Assembly: GCA_900472295.1 (NCBI GenBank)
Contig: UCIA01000002.1
Span: 558,001-622,000 of the forward strand
Direction of reading: 5' to 3'
DNA: 64,000 nt
Source: Hyphomicrobiales bacterium
GTDB lineage: Bacteria > Pseudomonadota > Alphaproteobacteria > Rhizobiales > Rhizobiaceae
The notes below the pieces were generated by a model. It searched no databases. It was not told where the DNA came from and worked only from the letters and a program-made list of their open reading frames with translations. Below are positions 24,444 through 33,814 of this stretch, one piece after another. The translations under genes and the position numbers were made by a program. Every line of letters begins with the position of its first letter. Position 1 is the stretch's first letter.

Positions 24444-25319
24444 ATGACCGACAGCACCATTGAGGCCCTGAATGAAAAGCTCGACCGGCTGATCGAGGCG
24501 GTCACCCGCCTCGCCCCGTCGCCGGTGCCGCAAACCGATCTTGCCGTGGCCGATTGCTTCGTCTGGCAGGCCGATCCCGGTTTTCTTGAGCCGGTGCGCA
24601 AGGTCAATCGCGTCGACATCGGTCTGATCCGCGGCGTCGACCGCGTGCGCGACATTCTGGTCGACAACACCGAACGCTTCGCCGCCGGCTACGCCGCCAA
24701 CAATGTGCTGTTGTGGGGTGCGCGCGGCATGGGCAAATCCTCGCTGGTCAAGGCCGTGCATGCGCAGATTAACGCCAAGGCCAAATCCGACCTGCCGCTC
24801 AAGCTGATCGAGATCCACCGCGAGGACATCGACACGCTGCCCAGGCTGATGGGCCTGCTGAAGGCGGCGCCCTTCCGCTTCATCCTGTTTTGCGACGATT
24901 TGTCGTTCGACCATGACGACACCTCCTACAAGTCGCTGAAGGCAGCCCTTGAAGGCGGCGTCGAGGGCCGCCCGGCCAATGTCATCTTCTACGCGACGTC
25001 GAACCGCCGGCACCTCTTGCCGCGCGACATGATCGACAATGAGCGCTCCACCGCCATCAACCCGTCCGAGGCTGTTGAGGAAAAGGTTTCGCTGTCCGAT
25101 CGTTTCGGCCTGTGGCTCGGCTTTCACAAATGCTCGCAGGACGAATATCTCGACATGGTCAACGGTTATATCCGCCATTACGGCCTGGAAATTGACCCTG
25201 AAACCTTGCGCGCGGACGCGCTGGAGTGGGCGACGACGCGCGGCAGCCGTTCCGGCCGCGTCGCCTGGCAGTTCACCCAGGACCTGGCCGGCCGGCTCGG
25301 CAAGCCGCTCAACGATTGA
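24444..25319 (+). CDS. DUF815-family AAA-type ATPase
   Basis: This 291-residue P-loop protein has Walker A GARGMGKS (92-99) and Walker B FILFCDDL (147-153), followed by a sensor-like FYATSNRRHLLPR. This is the DUF815 family of AAA+ proteins found next to yajC or secDF in many alphaproteobacteria. The role is unknown. It is divergent from yajC with a 271-base gap that contains a repeat. Confidence 0.88.
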   Translation: MTDSTIEALNEKLDRLIEAVTRLAPSPVPQTDLAVADCFVWQADPGFLEPVRKVNRVDIGLIRGVDRVRDILVDNTERFAAGYAANNVLLWGARGMGKSSLVKAVHAQINAKAKSDLPLKLIEIHREDIDTLPRLMGLLKAAPFRFILFCDDLSFDHDDTSYKSLKAALEGGVEGRPANVIFYATSNRRHLLPRDMIDNERSTAINPSEAVEEKVSLSDRFGLWLGFHKCSQDEYLDMVNGYIRHYGLEIDPETLRADALEWATTRGSRSGRVAWQFTQDLAGRLGKPLND

Positions 25320-25389
25320 TGGCGGCGCGTCGCCTGTTAAGCAGCTGCTGCCTTCTGCCGTTCCAACAGGCAGGGTCAAGAGGAAACGG

Positions 25390-26208
25390 ATGGGTCTAAA
25401 AGCAGCCGCGCGACAGCTTTTGAGGTCCGTTCAAAAATTGAAGCGGCGACTGCTTTACGGAACCGTTGGCGAAAGCGAGCTTCGGCAGCTTATTGCGCAG
25501 ATGGCACCGGAGTGGCCCCGCGACGTTGTCCGTATCGGGCGCGAGGGCGATGGTGGCTATGTGATCCCAAACGACCTGGAGGGCGTCGCGTGTTGTTTCT
25601 CGCCCGGTGTCGGCAGGACAGCCGAATTCGAGCTGGACCTTCAACGGCGCTACGGCATCCCGTCGTTCCTGGCGGACTATTCGGTAGATGGCCCGCCGGC
25701 AGGCATCGATCCCAAGTTCTTCACCAAGGCGTTCATCGGCCATGGCGACCACCGCTTCCTGGATTTTGGAGAATGGGTCGATGCCAATGCACCACCCAAC
25801 CAGGAACTGATTTTGCAGATGGACATTGAAGGCGGCGAATATGATGTGCTCAGGACGGCTGACGTTGCGTTGCTGAAGCGCTTCCGGATCATCGTCGTTG
25901 AATTCCACGATTTGCATCGGCTTTCTGATCGGAGAATCTACGTGAAGTTCTCCGAGGCCGTGCATCGCCTACTGCCGCACTTCCGCGTCGTGCACATTCA
26001 CCCGAACAACAATGGCGCAATCGGAAAGGTGGGCTCAATCGAGTGCCCCCGCCTGCTTGAGATTACCTTTGCCAGGCGTGATCGCCATTACGATCTTGAA
26101 ACGGCACCGGCGGTCCCTCATCCGCTTGATCGCAAGAACGTCAATCGGCCCGACATTGTCTTGCCGGCCCCATGGCGCGGCATAGCAACAAGCCCCGGCG
26201 TTTTCTGA
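25390..26208 (+). CDS. FkbM-family methyltransferase-like protein
   Basis: The 272-residue protein has GREGDGGYVIPND near residue 55 and LQMDIEGGEYDVLR near residue 145, the conserved DxEGxE region of FkbM-type SAM methyltransferases, with VVEFHDLH after it. The start at 25390 follows AGGAAACGG; a frame running back through the DUF815 gene is a shadow. Such enzymes methylate sugars or lipids of exported glycans. No glycan gene cluster is nearby, so the target is open. Confidence 0.8.
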   Translation: MGLKAAARQLLRSVQKLKRRLLYGTVGESELRQLIAQMAPEWPRDVVRIGREGDGGYVIPNDLEGVACCFSPGVGRTAEFELDLQRRYGIPSFLADYSVDGPPAGIDPKFFTKAFIGHGDHRFLDFGEWVDANAPPNQELILQMDIEGGEYDVLRTADVALLKRFRIIVVEFHDLHRLSDRRIYVKFSEAVHRLLPHFRVVHIHPNNNGAIGKVGSIECPRLLEITFARRDRHYDLETAPAVPHPLDRKNVNRPDIVLPAPWRGIATSPGVF

Positions 26209-26280
26209 CCGCCCAGCCGCCCCCCTCCGGATCGGCTCAACCTTGGCCGTGCCGACCCATCAATACAAAGAACTGAAAAA

Positions 26281-26302
26281 GCCCGCCCCTTGCGGGGCGG
26301 GC
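26281..26302 (-). terminator. Rho-independent terminator of the nlpD-like gene
   Basis: GCCCGCCCC and GGGGCGGGC pair around a TTGC loop. Read on the minus strand the stem is followed by TTTTTC, placing the terminator 70 bases after the LytM-domain gene. Confidence 0.85.
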
Positions 26303-26372
26303 TGAGCCGGCGGGCCGGACTGGAGGTCAGACGGCCTGCAAAACGTTTATTGTTCTATTCGAGATAGCCCGA

Positions 26373-27863
26373 CTATTCGAGATAGCCAGAGGGGTCGACC
26401 GGGGCCGAGTTCTTGCGCACTTCGAAGTGCAGTTTCGGCGAGTCGGTGGTGCCGCTCATGCCCGACAGCGCGATCTCCTGGCCACGCTTGACCTTCTGGC
26501 CACGCTGCACCTCGATCGAACTGGCGTGGCCGTAGACGGTGACCAGCCCATTCTCGTGGCGCACCAGCACCGTGTTGCCGAATTCCTTGAGACCGTCGCC
26601 GGCATAGATGACGACGCCGTTCTCGGCTGCCTTGACCGGCGTCCCCGACGGCACGGCGATATCGACACCATCCTTGCCGCCGCCAAAACTGGAGATGACG
26701 CGGCCGCGCACCGGCCAGCGCATCTTGCCGATGCCCGTCGCATCCGGGGCAACGGCGTCGTCATCCTCGGCCTGCTGGATAACCTTGGCGTCCTTCTTCG
26801 GCGGCGTGTAGGTGGCGAGCGTCTCTGTCGGCTTTGCCGCCGGCTGGGTGGTGGCCGTCGTCACCGGATCGACCTTGGCCGGCTTGGCGCTGGCAACCGT
26901 CGCCGTGCCGCCAGCCGGAACTTTCAGCGTCTGTCCGATCTTGAGCAGGCCGTCCTGCATTCCGTTCGCCTGCTTCAGCGCGACGACGCCGACACCGGTT
27001 TTGCGTGCGATGGAGGACAGGCTATCGCCCGACTGCACCGTATAGGTGCCCGCCGCGGCAGTCTGCTGCGCCGGCTTGTCGGTCTTTGGCTTGTTCGCGG
27101 CGGCCGAGGCGTCAACCTGCGTGGCGGTTTTGCCGTCCTTGAGCTTCGGCTGCTGCGGCAGCACGGCGACCTTTTCGGGCGCCACCGGCTTGGGGTTGTT
27201 CCTCGGCTTGCCGTCGGCAACCTTCGGCTCGGTACCCTTGCTCGAATAGGCATAGGCCGGGATGACCAGCTTCTGGCCGGTCTTGAGCCCCTTGGTGGCG
27301 CTCAGACCGTTGACCTTCATGATCACATCGGCCGGCACGCTATAGCGCTGCGCCAGACCCGAAATGGTCTCGCCGTCCCTGACCACGATCTCGGTGGCAT
27401 GCGGCGTGCCGGAAGCAACCGGCTTCGGATCGGAGTCACCGGCATTCTTGAACGGCCTTGCCGGCTGAATGGTGTCGGTGGTGGTCGTCCTGTCGACACG
27501 CGGTTCGGGTGCAAGCGCCGGCGCGGAAGCGGTGCGCATCGGCGCCGCCTTCGGCTGGCTTGGCGGCGGCAACTGCTCGACGGTGACCGGCTCCAGGCTG
27601 GAGCGGCTGACCGACTGGGTATGGCTGCCATCGACTGGTGCGGCAGCCATCGGCGCCGGCGCCACATCGCCCGGATAGGGCTGCGCGGTGCTCTGCTTGT
27701 CGATGATGGCGCGCTGATTGTTGGTCGAGGAGGTGAAGACGTCGTCGACACCATTGAACCGCGAGGCCTGGGAGCTACACCCCGCCGCCACTCCGGCTAA
27801 CATGAGGACAGCGCAGCCCCGCGACAGAGTACGCCCGTTTGCCTTCATAACACTGAATTGCAT
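26373..27863 (-). CDS. nlpD: NlpD-like lipoprotein with two LysM domains and a degenerate M23/LytM domain
   Basis: The 496-residue protein has a lipoprotein signal ending in the lipobox VAAGC, two LysM peptidoglycan-binding domains (about 152-198, with VRDGETISGLAQRY, and about 272-317, with VQSGDSLSSIARKT), Pro/Ala-rich linkers and a C-terminal M23 domain (about 385-496). In the metalloprotease motif the first zinc histidine is replaced by lysine (KDGVD instead of HxxxD), as expected for NlpD/EnvC-type amidase activators rather than active peptidases; the later YGHAS and LHFEVR remain. Order surE-pcm-nlpD matches other proteobacteria. Confidence 0.88.
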   Translation of the reverse strand: MQFSVMKANGRTLSRGCAVLMLAGVAAGCSSQASRFNGVDDVFTSSTNNQRAIIDKQSTAQPYPGDVAPAPMAAAPVDGSHTQSVSRSSLEPVTVEQLPPPSQPKAAPMRTASAPALAPEPRVDRTTTTDTIQPARPFKNAGDSDPKPVASGTPHATEIVVRDGETISGLAQRYSVPADVIMKVNGLSATKGLKTGQKLVIPAYAYSSKGTEPKVADGKPRNNPKPVAPEKVAVLPQQPKLKDGKTATQVDASAAANKPKTDKPAQQTAAAGTYTVQSGDSLSSIARKTGVGVVALKQANGMQDGLLKIGQTLKVPAGGTATVASAKPAKVDPVTTATTQPAAKPTETLATYTPPKKDAKVIQQAEDDDAVAPDATGIGKMRWPVRGRVISSFGGGKDGVDIAVPSGTPVKAAENGVVIYAGDGLKEFGNTVLVRHENGLVTVYGHASSIEVQRGQKVKRGQEIALSGMSGTTDSPKLHFEVRKNSAPVDPSGYLE

Positions 27864-27989
27864 CGCACTAACCCGCAGACCCGGTACACACTGGTCATGA
27901 TTAAAGCGCGTTAATGTTACTGGCGGGTTAACCCCATAGAATCAGACGCAAATTTTCTTAAAACATTTTCGAATGCGCCGAAGCCAACG

Positions 27990-28070
27990 TCGTCATCCCT
28001 GGGCGAAGCAGGCGCAAAGCGCCGTCGCGGAGACCCTGGGATCCATTCCGTGATGCCGGCCGGAGAATGC
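27990..28070. repeat. Intergenic repeat between pcm and nlpD-like gene
   Basis: The segment holds CATCCCTGGG, a small GGCGC-AAA-GCGCC hairpin and a second CCCTGGGATCCATTCCGTGATG. This resembles a dispersed rhizobial intergenic element that carries GGATCCAT and CCGTGA strings. No gene is visible in the 268-base gap. Confidence 0.4.
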
Positions 28071-28131
28071 AGCGGTGAAGGATTTTAGCGACGCCTGGCA
28101 ATCGCAGCACGAAGCAAGCGATGCGTAGAAA

Positions 28132-28785
28132 TCAAATCACGGCCGCGACGCTGCGCAGGATCGGCTGCAGGCGCACGGTGCCGATATCCTCGCGCTCGAA
28201 ACGGCTGCCGACCTTGGTCAGCTTGGCCAGCACCTGCTCGCCCTCCTCCGGTCCGATCGGCGCGATGACGATGCCGCCGCTCGATAGCTGGTCGAGCAGG
28301 AAGCGCGGCAGGCTGTCGAAAGCGGCCCAGGCGACGATGCGGTCGAACGGCGCCTCATTGGCGAGCCCGTTGGACCCGTCCGCCTGGCGCACGATGACAT
28401 TGCCGATGCCGAGCGCCTCGAAGCGCTGCCTCGCCTGTTCAGCCAGCGTCTTGTAGCGATCGACGCTGACGATGCGGGCTGCCAGCCGCGACATCACTGC
28501 CGCCGTGTAGCCCGAGCCGGTGCCGATCTCGAGCACGCGGTTGCCGGGTTCGATGGCAAGAGCCGCGATCACCGCCGCCTGCAGGTCGGCGCCCTCGATG
28601 GCCTCGCCGCACTCGATCGGCAGCATGCCGTCCGACCAGGCGATCGAATGGTACTGGCCGTTGAGGAAGCCGCGTCGCGGCGTCGCCTCGAAGGCCGCGA
28701 TCAGCGCCTTCGGCACCGCGCCGCGGCCACGCAGGCGCAACAGGAAAGCGGCAAAACCCTCGCGGTCGTCGAGCGGCAGGCTCAT
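28132..28785 (-). CDS. pcm: Pcm-like methyltransferase (L-isoaspartate O-methyltransferase family)
   Basis: The 217-residue protein carries the SAM-binding motif VLEIGTGSGYTAAV and is annotated as Pcm from fold and synteny with surE. In E. coli Pcm the catalytic loop is GQTISQP. Here a gap-free alignment from LPI to RVLE reads GEAIEGA, so the conserved Thr and Ser are Ala and Glu. Canonical isoaspartate repair may therefore be lost or altered. It lies 26 bases after surE in the division/export gene block. Confidence 0.85.
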   Translation of the reverse strand: MSLPLDDREGFAAFLLRLRGRGAVPKALIAAFEATPRRGFLNGQYHSIAWSDGMLPIECGEAIEGADLQAAVIAALAIEPGNRVLEIGTGSGYTAAVMSRLAARIVSVDRYKTLAEQARQRFEALGIGNVIVRQADGSNGLANEAPFDRIVAWAAFDSLPRFLLDQLSSGGIVIAPIGPEEGEQVLAKLTKVGSRFEREDIGTVRLQPILRSVAAVI

Positions 28786-28811
28786 GCCAGAACCTCGTTC
28801 ATGCGAACACC

Positions 28812-29573
28812 TTATTCAGACAGCGCCTTGGTCAGTTGGTCGCGGATTTCATGCGCGGTGAGATCGAGTTGCAGCGGCGTCACCGACACCAGCCGGTTGC
28901 GCAGAGCGTGGAGATCGGTGCCTTGCTTGCCCTCGACCGGTTCGCGGCCGAAGCGCAGCCAGTAGTAAGGCAGGCCGCGCCCATCGCGCCGCTCGTCGAC
29001 CCACAGGCTGTGCACCAGCTTGCCCTGTGACGTCACGACGGTGCCGGCGACCTCGTCAGGGGTGCAATTCGGAAAATTGACGTTGAGCAGCACGCCATCC
29101 GGCAGCGGCATGGCGACCAGCTTCTTGAGCAGCGCCGGCGCCAATGCCTCGGTGGTCTCGTAGGGAACGACGCGATCCTCGCCGACATAGGAGTAGGCCT
29201 GGCTGACCGCGATCGACCGGATACCGAGCAGCGCGCCTTCCATGGCGCCGGCGACGGTGCCGGAATAGGTGACGTCGTCAGCGATGTTGGCGCCGGAATT
29301 GACGCCCGACAGGATCAGGTCGGGCGCGCCTGGCAGGATCTTCTTCACGCCCATGATGACGCAGTCGGTCGGCGTGCCGCGCACGGCAAAGTGTTTCTCG
29401 CCGATCTTGCGCAGCCTGAGCGGCTCCGAGATCGACAGCGAATGCGCGTAGCCCGACTGGTCCTGCTCCGGCGCCACCACCCAGACATCGTCCGACAGCG
29501 TGCGGGCGATGCGCTCGAGCGACACCAGGCCCTCGGCATGGATGCCGTCATCATTGGTTAGGAGAATGCGCAT
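28812..29573 (-). CDS. surE: 5'/3'-nucleotidase SurE
   Basis: The 253-residue protein opens with [16 protein letters not shown], the metal-binding DD pair of SurE (D8, D9), and retains [22 protein letters not shown]. SurE is a divalent-metal nucleotidase and survival protein. Its ATG overlaps the serS stop codon by one base (TAATG), which ties it to serS in one transcript. Confidence 0.96.
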   Translation of the reverse strand: MRILLTNDDGIHAEGLVSLERIARTLSDDVWVVAPEQDQSGYAHSLSISEPLRLRKIGEKHFAVRGTPTDCVIMGVKKILPGAPDLILSGVNSGANIADDVTYSGTVAGAMEGALLGIRSIAVSQAYSYVGEDRVVPYETTEALAPALLKKLVAMPLPDGVLLNVNFPNCTPDEVAGTVVTSQGKLVHSLWVDERRDGRGLPYYWLRFGREPVEGKQGTDLHALRNRLVSVTPLQLDLTAHEIRDQLTKALSE

Positions 29574-30877
29574 TATTTCGATTCGATCTTTTCCAGACCA
29601 CCCATGTAAGGCCGCAGCACTTCAGGAATCGTTACGCTGCCATCCTCATTCTGGTAGTTTTCAATGACGGCAATCAGCGCACGGCCGACGGCGGTGCCCG
29701 AACCGTTCAGCGTGTGGACGAAGCGGTTGCCCTTGCCATCCTTGTCCTTGTAGCGGGCATCCATGCGCCGGGCCTGGAAATCGCCGCACACCGAACAGGA
29801 CGAGATCTCGCGATAGGCGTTCTGGCCGGGCAGCCAGACCTCGATGTCGTAGGTCTTGCGCGCGCCAAAGCCCATGTCGCCGGTGCACAACACCATGGTG
29901 CGGAACGGCAGTTCCAGCCGCTTCAGCACTTCCTCGGCGCATTGCGTCATCCGCTCATGCTCGGCGATCGAGCTTTCCTGGTCGGTGATCGACACCAGCT
30001 CGACCTTGTAGAACTGATGCTGGCGCAGCATGCCGCGCGTGTCGCGGCCGGCCGATCCGGCTTCCGAACGGAAGCACGGCGTCAGCGCGGTGTAGCGCAG
30101 GGGCAGCTTTTCATGGGCGGTGATCTCCTCGCGCACGAGGTTGGTGAGCGGCACTTCTGCGGTGGGGATCAGGCCGAGCCGGCCGTCGCCATGCTGAACG
30201 AAGAACAGATCGTCCTCGAATTTCGGCAGCTGATTGGTGCCGAACAGAACGTCGTCGCGGACCATCAGCGGCGGGATGATCTCCTCATAGCCGTGCTCGG
30301 TCGTGTGCAAGTCGAGCATGAACTGGCCGATGGCGCGTTCCATACGCGCCAAGCCGCTCTTCAGCACGGTGAAGCGCGAACCCGACAGCTTTGCCGCCCG
30401 CTCGAAATCCATCATGCCGAGCGCTTCGCCGATCTCGAAATGCTCCTTCACCCAGTTCGGACGCGTCGGCACCTTGCCGACCATATGCTTGACGACATTG
30501 TCGTGCTCGTCCTTGCCGACCGGCACGTCCTCGAGCGGCACGTTGGGCAGCACTGCCAGCGCGTCGTTCAGCGCCTTGTCGAGCTCGCGTTCTCGCGCCT
30601 CGCCATTCTGGATGAAGGTCTTGATATCTCCGACTTCCGCCTTGAGCTTGTCGGCAAGTGCTGCATCGCCCGAACGCATGGCGTTGCCGATCTCCTTGGA
30701 GGCGGCGTTGCGGCGTTCCTGCTTGGTCTGCAGCTCGGTGACGTGCTCGCGCCGTGCCTCGTCTCGCTTGATCAGATCATCGACCGTGGACTGCGCCTCG
30801 TCAGCCGACCACGAGCGCTTCGCCAGCGCCTCGACAAGGGCTTTCGGGTTGTCGCGAATCCATTTGATATCAAGCAT
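29573..30877 (-). CDS. serS: Seryl-tRNA synthetase
   Basis: The 434-residue enzyme has the N-terminal coiled-coil arm (about 30-100, with heavy Lys/Glu content) that grips the long variable arm of tRNA-Ser, followed by the class II catalytic core. Motif 2 shows [20 protein letters not shown] and motif 3 ends with [20 protein letters not shown]. Length and motifs are standard. It lies downstream of tatC with a 111-base gap. Confidence 0.97.
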   Translation of the reverse strand: MLDIKWIRDNPKALVEALAKRSWSADEAQSTVDDLIKRDEARREHVTELQTKQERRNAASKEIGNAMRSGDAALADKLKAEVGDIKTFIQNGEARERELDKALNDALAVLPNVPLEDVPVGKDEHDNVVKHMVGKVPTRPNWVKEHFEIGEALGMMDFERAAKLSGSRFTVLKSGLARMERAIGQFMLDLHTTEHGYEEIIPPLMVRDDVLFGTNQLPKFEDDLFFVQHGDGRLGLIPTAEVPLTNLVREEITAHEKLPLRYTALTPCFRSEAGSAGRDTRGMLRQHQFYKVELVSITDQESSIAEHERMTQCAEEVLKRLELPFRTMVLCTGDMGFGARKTYDIEVWLPGQNAYREISSCSVCGDFQARRMDARYKDKDGKGNRFVHTLNGSGTAVGRALIAVIENYQNEDGSVTIPEVLRPYMGGLEKIESK

Positions 30878-30988
30878 GGTTGGTCGTCCTCAAGCTAAGG
30901 GTTGAGGGGGTAAACCGCATCCTTGATCGATGCAAGATGGCTCGGACAGCGGTTGCCGTATTCGGCCGCCGCTGACGCTGTTGTTGCC

Positions 30989-31864
30989 TTACGAAGCAGC
31001 CGGGGCTGGAGGTTCGTCCGGGGCCTTTGCCGCCATCTCTTCAGCGGCTTCCTTCTTATCGCGCGCCACCTTTTGCTTCTCACGATCCCGTTCGATCAGC
31101 CGGGCGGCCCAGATCGAAACCTCGTAGAGAATGATGGTCGGGATGGCCAGGCCGATCTGGCTCATCGGATCGGGCGGCGTCAGAATCGCGGCGACGACGA
31201 AGGCGATGACGATCGCCCATTTGCGCTTCTCGGCCAGCGCCTTCGACGACAGCATGCCGACGCGCGTCATCAGGCTGGTCACCACCGGCAGCTGGAACAC
31301 CAGGCCGAAGGAGAAGATCAGCGTCATGATCAGGCTGAGATATTCCGACACTTTCGGCAGCAGCGAAATCTGCACCTGATCGTCGGTGCCGGCCTGCTGC
31401 ATGGCGAGGAAGAACCACATCACCATCGGCGTGAAGAAGAAATAGACCAGCGATGCGCCCATCAGGAACAGGATCGGCGAGGCGATCAGGAACGGCAGGA
31501 AGGCGTTGCGCTCGTTCTTGTAGAGGCCGGGCGCAATGAATTTGTAGATCTGCGTAGCAATCAGCGGAAAGGCGATGACCATGCCGCCGAACATGGCGAG
31601 CTTGACCTGCGTGAAGAAGAATTCCTGCGGCGCCGTGTAGATCAGCTCGACCTTGTGCGGGTCGAGACCCGCCCATTGCGTCGCCCATTTGAAAGGGATG
31701 ACCAACAGGTTGAACAGCTTCTTGGCGAAGAAGAAGCAGACGAGGAAAGCGACGAAGAAGCCACCGATCGACCAGATCAGCCGCCGGCGCAGTTCGATCA
31801 GATGCTCCATCAGGGGAGCCGACGATTTCTCGATCTCGTCCTTTTCGGTGTCCGCAATGCTCAC
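30989..31864 (-). CDS. tatC: Sec-independent protein translocase TatC
   Basis: The 291-residue protein has six membrane segments and the conserved N-terminal MEHLIELRRRLIWS, which together with a conserved loop around LIATQIYKFIAPGLYKNER binds twin-arginine signals. Translation begins at GTG 31864, overlapping the tatB stop by four bases. The C-terminal tail is Ala/Glu/Pro-rich. It works with TatA and TatB encoded directly upstream. Confidence 0.96.
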   Translation of the reverse strand: MSIADTEKDEIEKSSAPLMEHLIELRRRLIWSIGGFFVAFLVCFFFAKKLFNLLVIPFKWATQWAGLDPHKVELIYTAPQEFFFTQVKLAMFGGMVIAFPLIATQIYKFIAPGLYKNERNAFLPFLIASPILFLMGASLVYFFFTPMVMWFFLAMQQAGTDDQVQISLLPKVSEYLSLIMTLIFSFGLVFQLPVVTSLMTRVGMLSSKALAEKRKWAIVIAFVVAAILTPPDPMSQIGLAIPTIILYEVSIWAARLIERDREKQKVARDKKEAAEEMAAKAPDEPPAPAAS

Positions 31865-32610
31865 TTGGCGGCTCCTGCCGTCTTCTTAGGCGCAGGCTTC
31901 CCGGCCGGCTCAGCCTTTGTGCCCGCGTTCGATGCAGCAGTGGGCTTGGCGGCTTTCGCCGGCGCCACCTTGGCGGACGCCGCTGACGGCTTGGCCGAAG
32001 CCTTGGCCGCAGGCGTCGCCTTGGCCGGTGATGCCTTGGCCGACGCTGTTTTGGTTACCGCTGTTTTGGTTGCCGGCGCGTTGGCTTGTTTCGATGCCGC
32101 TGCCTTCCTGGTCGGCGCTTTTTGCGGCTCTGCCGCCGTTGCAGCCGGCGTCACCACCGCATTGTCGGTCATCGCCGGAAAGATCGGCGCCGCCGGTGCT
32201 GCTTCCGGTCCGTTGACACCGGGCATCACCGTCGCGCCATTCTTGAGCGGCTCGACCGCCTGTGGCGTCTCTGCCGCCGGTGTTGACGGATCGGGGGCAG
32301 GCTTTGGCTTCATCACCGCATCGACGCCGGAGCGCACATCGGCCGCCGCCTGCTCGAACGGATTGAGCTGCTTGCGGATGTCAGCCATCGGGTTGAGGCT
32401 TCTGAGCGAATCGACCGACTTCTTGACGTCGTCGAGTTCGGCTTCCTTCAGCGCCTCGTTGAACTGCTTCTGGAAGTCGGAGGCCATGGCGCGCAGCTTC
32501 GCCGTCGTGCGGCCGAAGGTGCGCAGCATGTTGGGCAAATCCTTAGGCCCGACGACCACGATCATGACGATCGCGATCACCAGCATTTCGGTCCAGCCGA
32601 CTTCAAACAT
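31861..32610 (-). CDS. tatB: Sec-independent protein translocase TatB
   Basis: The 249-residue protein starts MFEVGWTEMLVIAIVMIVVV, a single N-terminal helix, followed by GPKDLPNMLRTFGR and an amphipathic helix. The remainder, about 150 residues, is Ala/Pro/Lys-rich low complexity, longer than in E. coli TatB (171 residues). The start at 32610 was selected because the frame further upstream lies over tatA. TatB and TatC form the substrate receptor. Confidence 0.94.
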   Translation of the reverse strand: MFEVGWTEMLVIAIVMIVVVGPKDLPNMLRTFGRTTAKLRAMASDFQKQFNEALKEAELDDVKKSVDSLRSLNPMADIRKQLNPFEQAAADVRSGVDAVMKPKPAPDPSTPAAETPQAVEPLKNGATVMPGVNGPEAAPAAPIFPAMTDNAVVTPAATAAEPQKAPTRKAAASKQANAPATKTAVTKTASAKASPAKATPAAKASAKPSAASAKVAPAKAAKPTAASNAGTKAEPAGKPAPKKTAGAAK

Positions 32611-32638
32611 GGCTTCTGTTCCGACTAGAACCTTGGGC

Positions 32639-32860
32639 TCAGCTCTTGCTGGCCTTTTCCTTCGCCGCCGAAACGGTCTCGTCAGGGCGATGCTCGACGG
32701 TGCGCTTGTCTTCGGCGGTCTCGTCGTCGGACATGCCCTTCTTGAAGCTCTTGATACCCTTGGCCATGTCACCCATCAGCTCGGGAATCTTGCCGCGGCC
32801 GAACACCAGCAGCACGATCACCAGCACGATCAGCCAATGCCAAATCGAAAATGAACCCAT
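32639..32860 (-). CDS. tatA: Sec-independent protein translocase TatA
   Basis: The 73-residue protein has the N-terminal hydrophobic helix [16 protein letters not shown] and the TatA segment [20 protein letters not shown], forming the pore subunit of the twin-arginine system. It is the first of three tat genes, with 28 bases to tatB. A 180-base gap separates it from scpB. Confidence 0.96.
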   Translation of the reverse strand: MGSFSIWHWLIVLVIVLLVFGRGKIPELMGDMAKGIKSFKKGMSDDETAEDKRTVEHRPDETVSAAKEKASKS

Positions 32861-33040
32861 TGTAACTCTCTCTCGAATGTTTTCCCTGGCGATGATCTAT
32901 GCGTTTTCGCGTTGGGATTCAAACACAACCGCGACAAAGTTTATGAAGCCGCGGCTTATGTCACGCATTTTCGGCAAAGCTACCCGCTACCAATCGGCGC
33001 ATCTACATCGCGAAAGCGGCTTTTGACAGGCGCTGCCGGG

Positions 33041-33814
33041 TCAATCTTCCGTGACGCGCGGCGTCAACAGGCCGAGTTCCTCGAGGTCGATGTCGGTCAG
33101 CGCATCCTCGTCCTCGGTCAGCGCGTCCGGATCGGCCGGCGGCAGCGGGATGGCGAAATTCGACGGCATGCGGCCGGAAAGCAGCCCCGCCCCCTTCAAT
33201 TCGTCCATGCCGGGAAGATCGCGGATCTCCTCCAGCGCGAAATGGTCGAGGAAAGTATCCGTCGTGCCGTAGGTGACCGGGCGGCCGGGCGTGCGGCGGC
33301 GGCCGCGCATCCGCACCCATTCCGTCTCCAGAAGCGTATCGAGCGTGCCCTTCGAGGTCTCGACGCCTCTGATGTCCTCGATCTCGGCCCGCGTCACCGG
33401 CTGGTGATAGGCGATGATCGCCAGCACCTCGAGGGCCGCGCGAGAGAGCTTGCGTTGCTGAACGGTGTCGCGGCTCATCAGGAAGGCGAGGTCGCCGGCG
33501 GTACGGAATGCCCAGGCATCGCCGACGCGAACCAGATTGACGCCGCGCCGCGCGTAGATCTGCTGCAGTTCGGCCATGGCGGCGGCAATGTTGATGCCGT
33601 CGGGCAGCCGTGCGGCAAGCTGCTTTTCGCTGACCGGCTCGGCGCTGGCGAAAACGATCGCCTCTGCCATGCGTATGGCTTCCGCCATATGCAGACGCTC
33701 GCCTGGATTCAGGGAGGAATTCTGGCCCTCGGTTGTATCCTGGACGACGTCACCCTCCTCGGTCTCTTCTTCGACCTTGAACGGAATGACCGAAGCGTTG
33801 GCGCGTTCGCTCAT
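33041..33814 (-). CDS. scpB: Segregation and condensation protein B
   Basis: The 257-residue protein has the tandem winged-helix ScpB fold: AEAIVFASAEPVSEKQLAARLP, then ALEVLAIIAYHQPVTRAEIEDIRGV, which is the family signature. The acidic C-terminal tail (EDEDALTDIDLEEL) is typical of rhizobial forms. The start at 33814 overlaps the scpA stop by four bases. ScpB binds ScpA and the SMC ATPase in chromosome condensation. Confidence 0.95.
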   Translation of the reverse strand: MSERANASVIPFKVEEETEEGDVVQDTTEGQNSSLNPGERLHMAEAIRMAEAIVFASAEPVSEKQLAARLPDGINIAAAMAELQQIYARRGVNLVRVGDAWAFRTAGDLAFLMSRDTVQQRKLSRAALEVLAIIAYHQPVTRAEIEDIRGVETSKGTLDTLLETEWVRMRGRRRTPGRPVTYGTTDTFLDHFALEEIRDLPGMDELKGAGLLSGRMPSNFAIPLPPADPDALTEDEDALTDIDLEELGLLTPRVTED

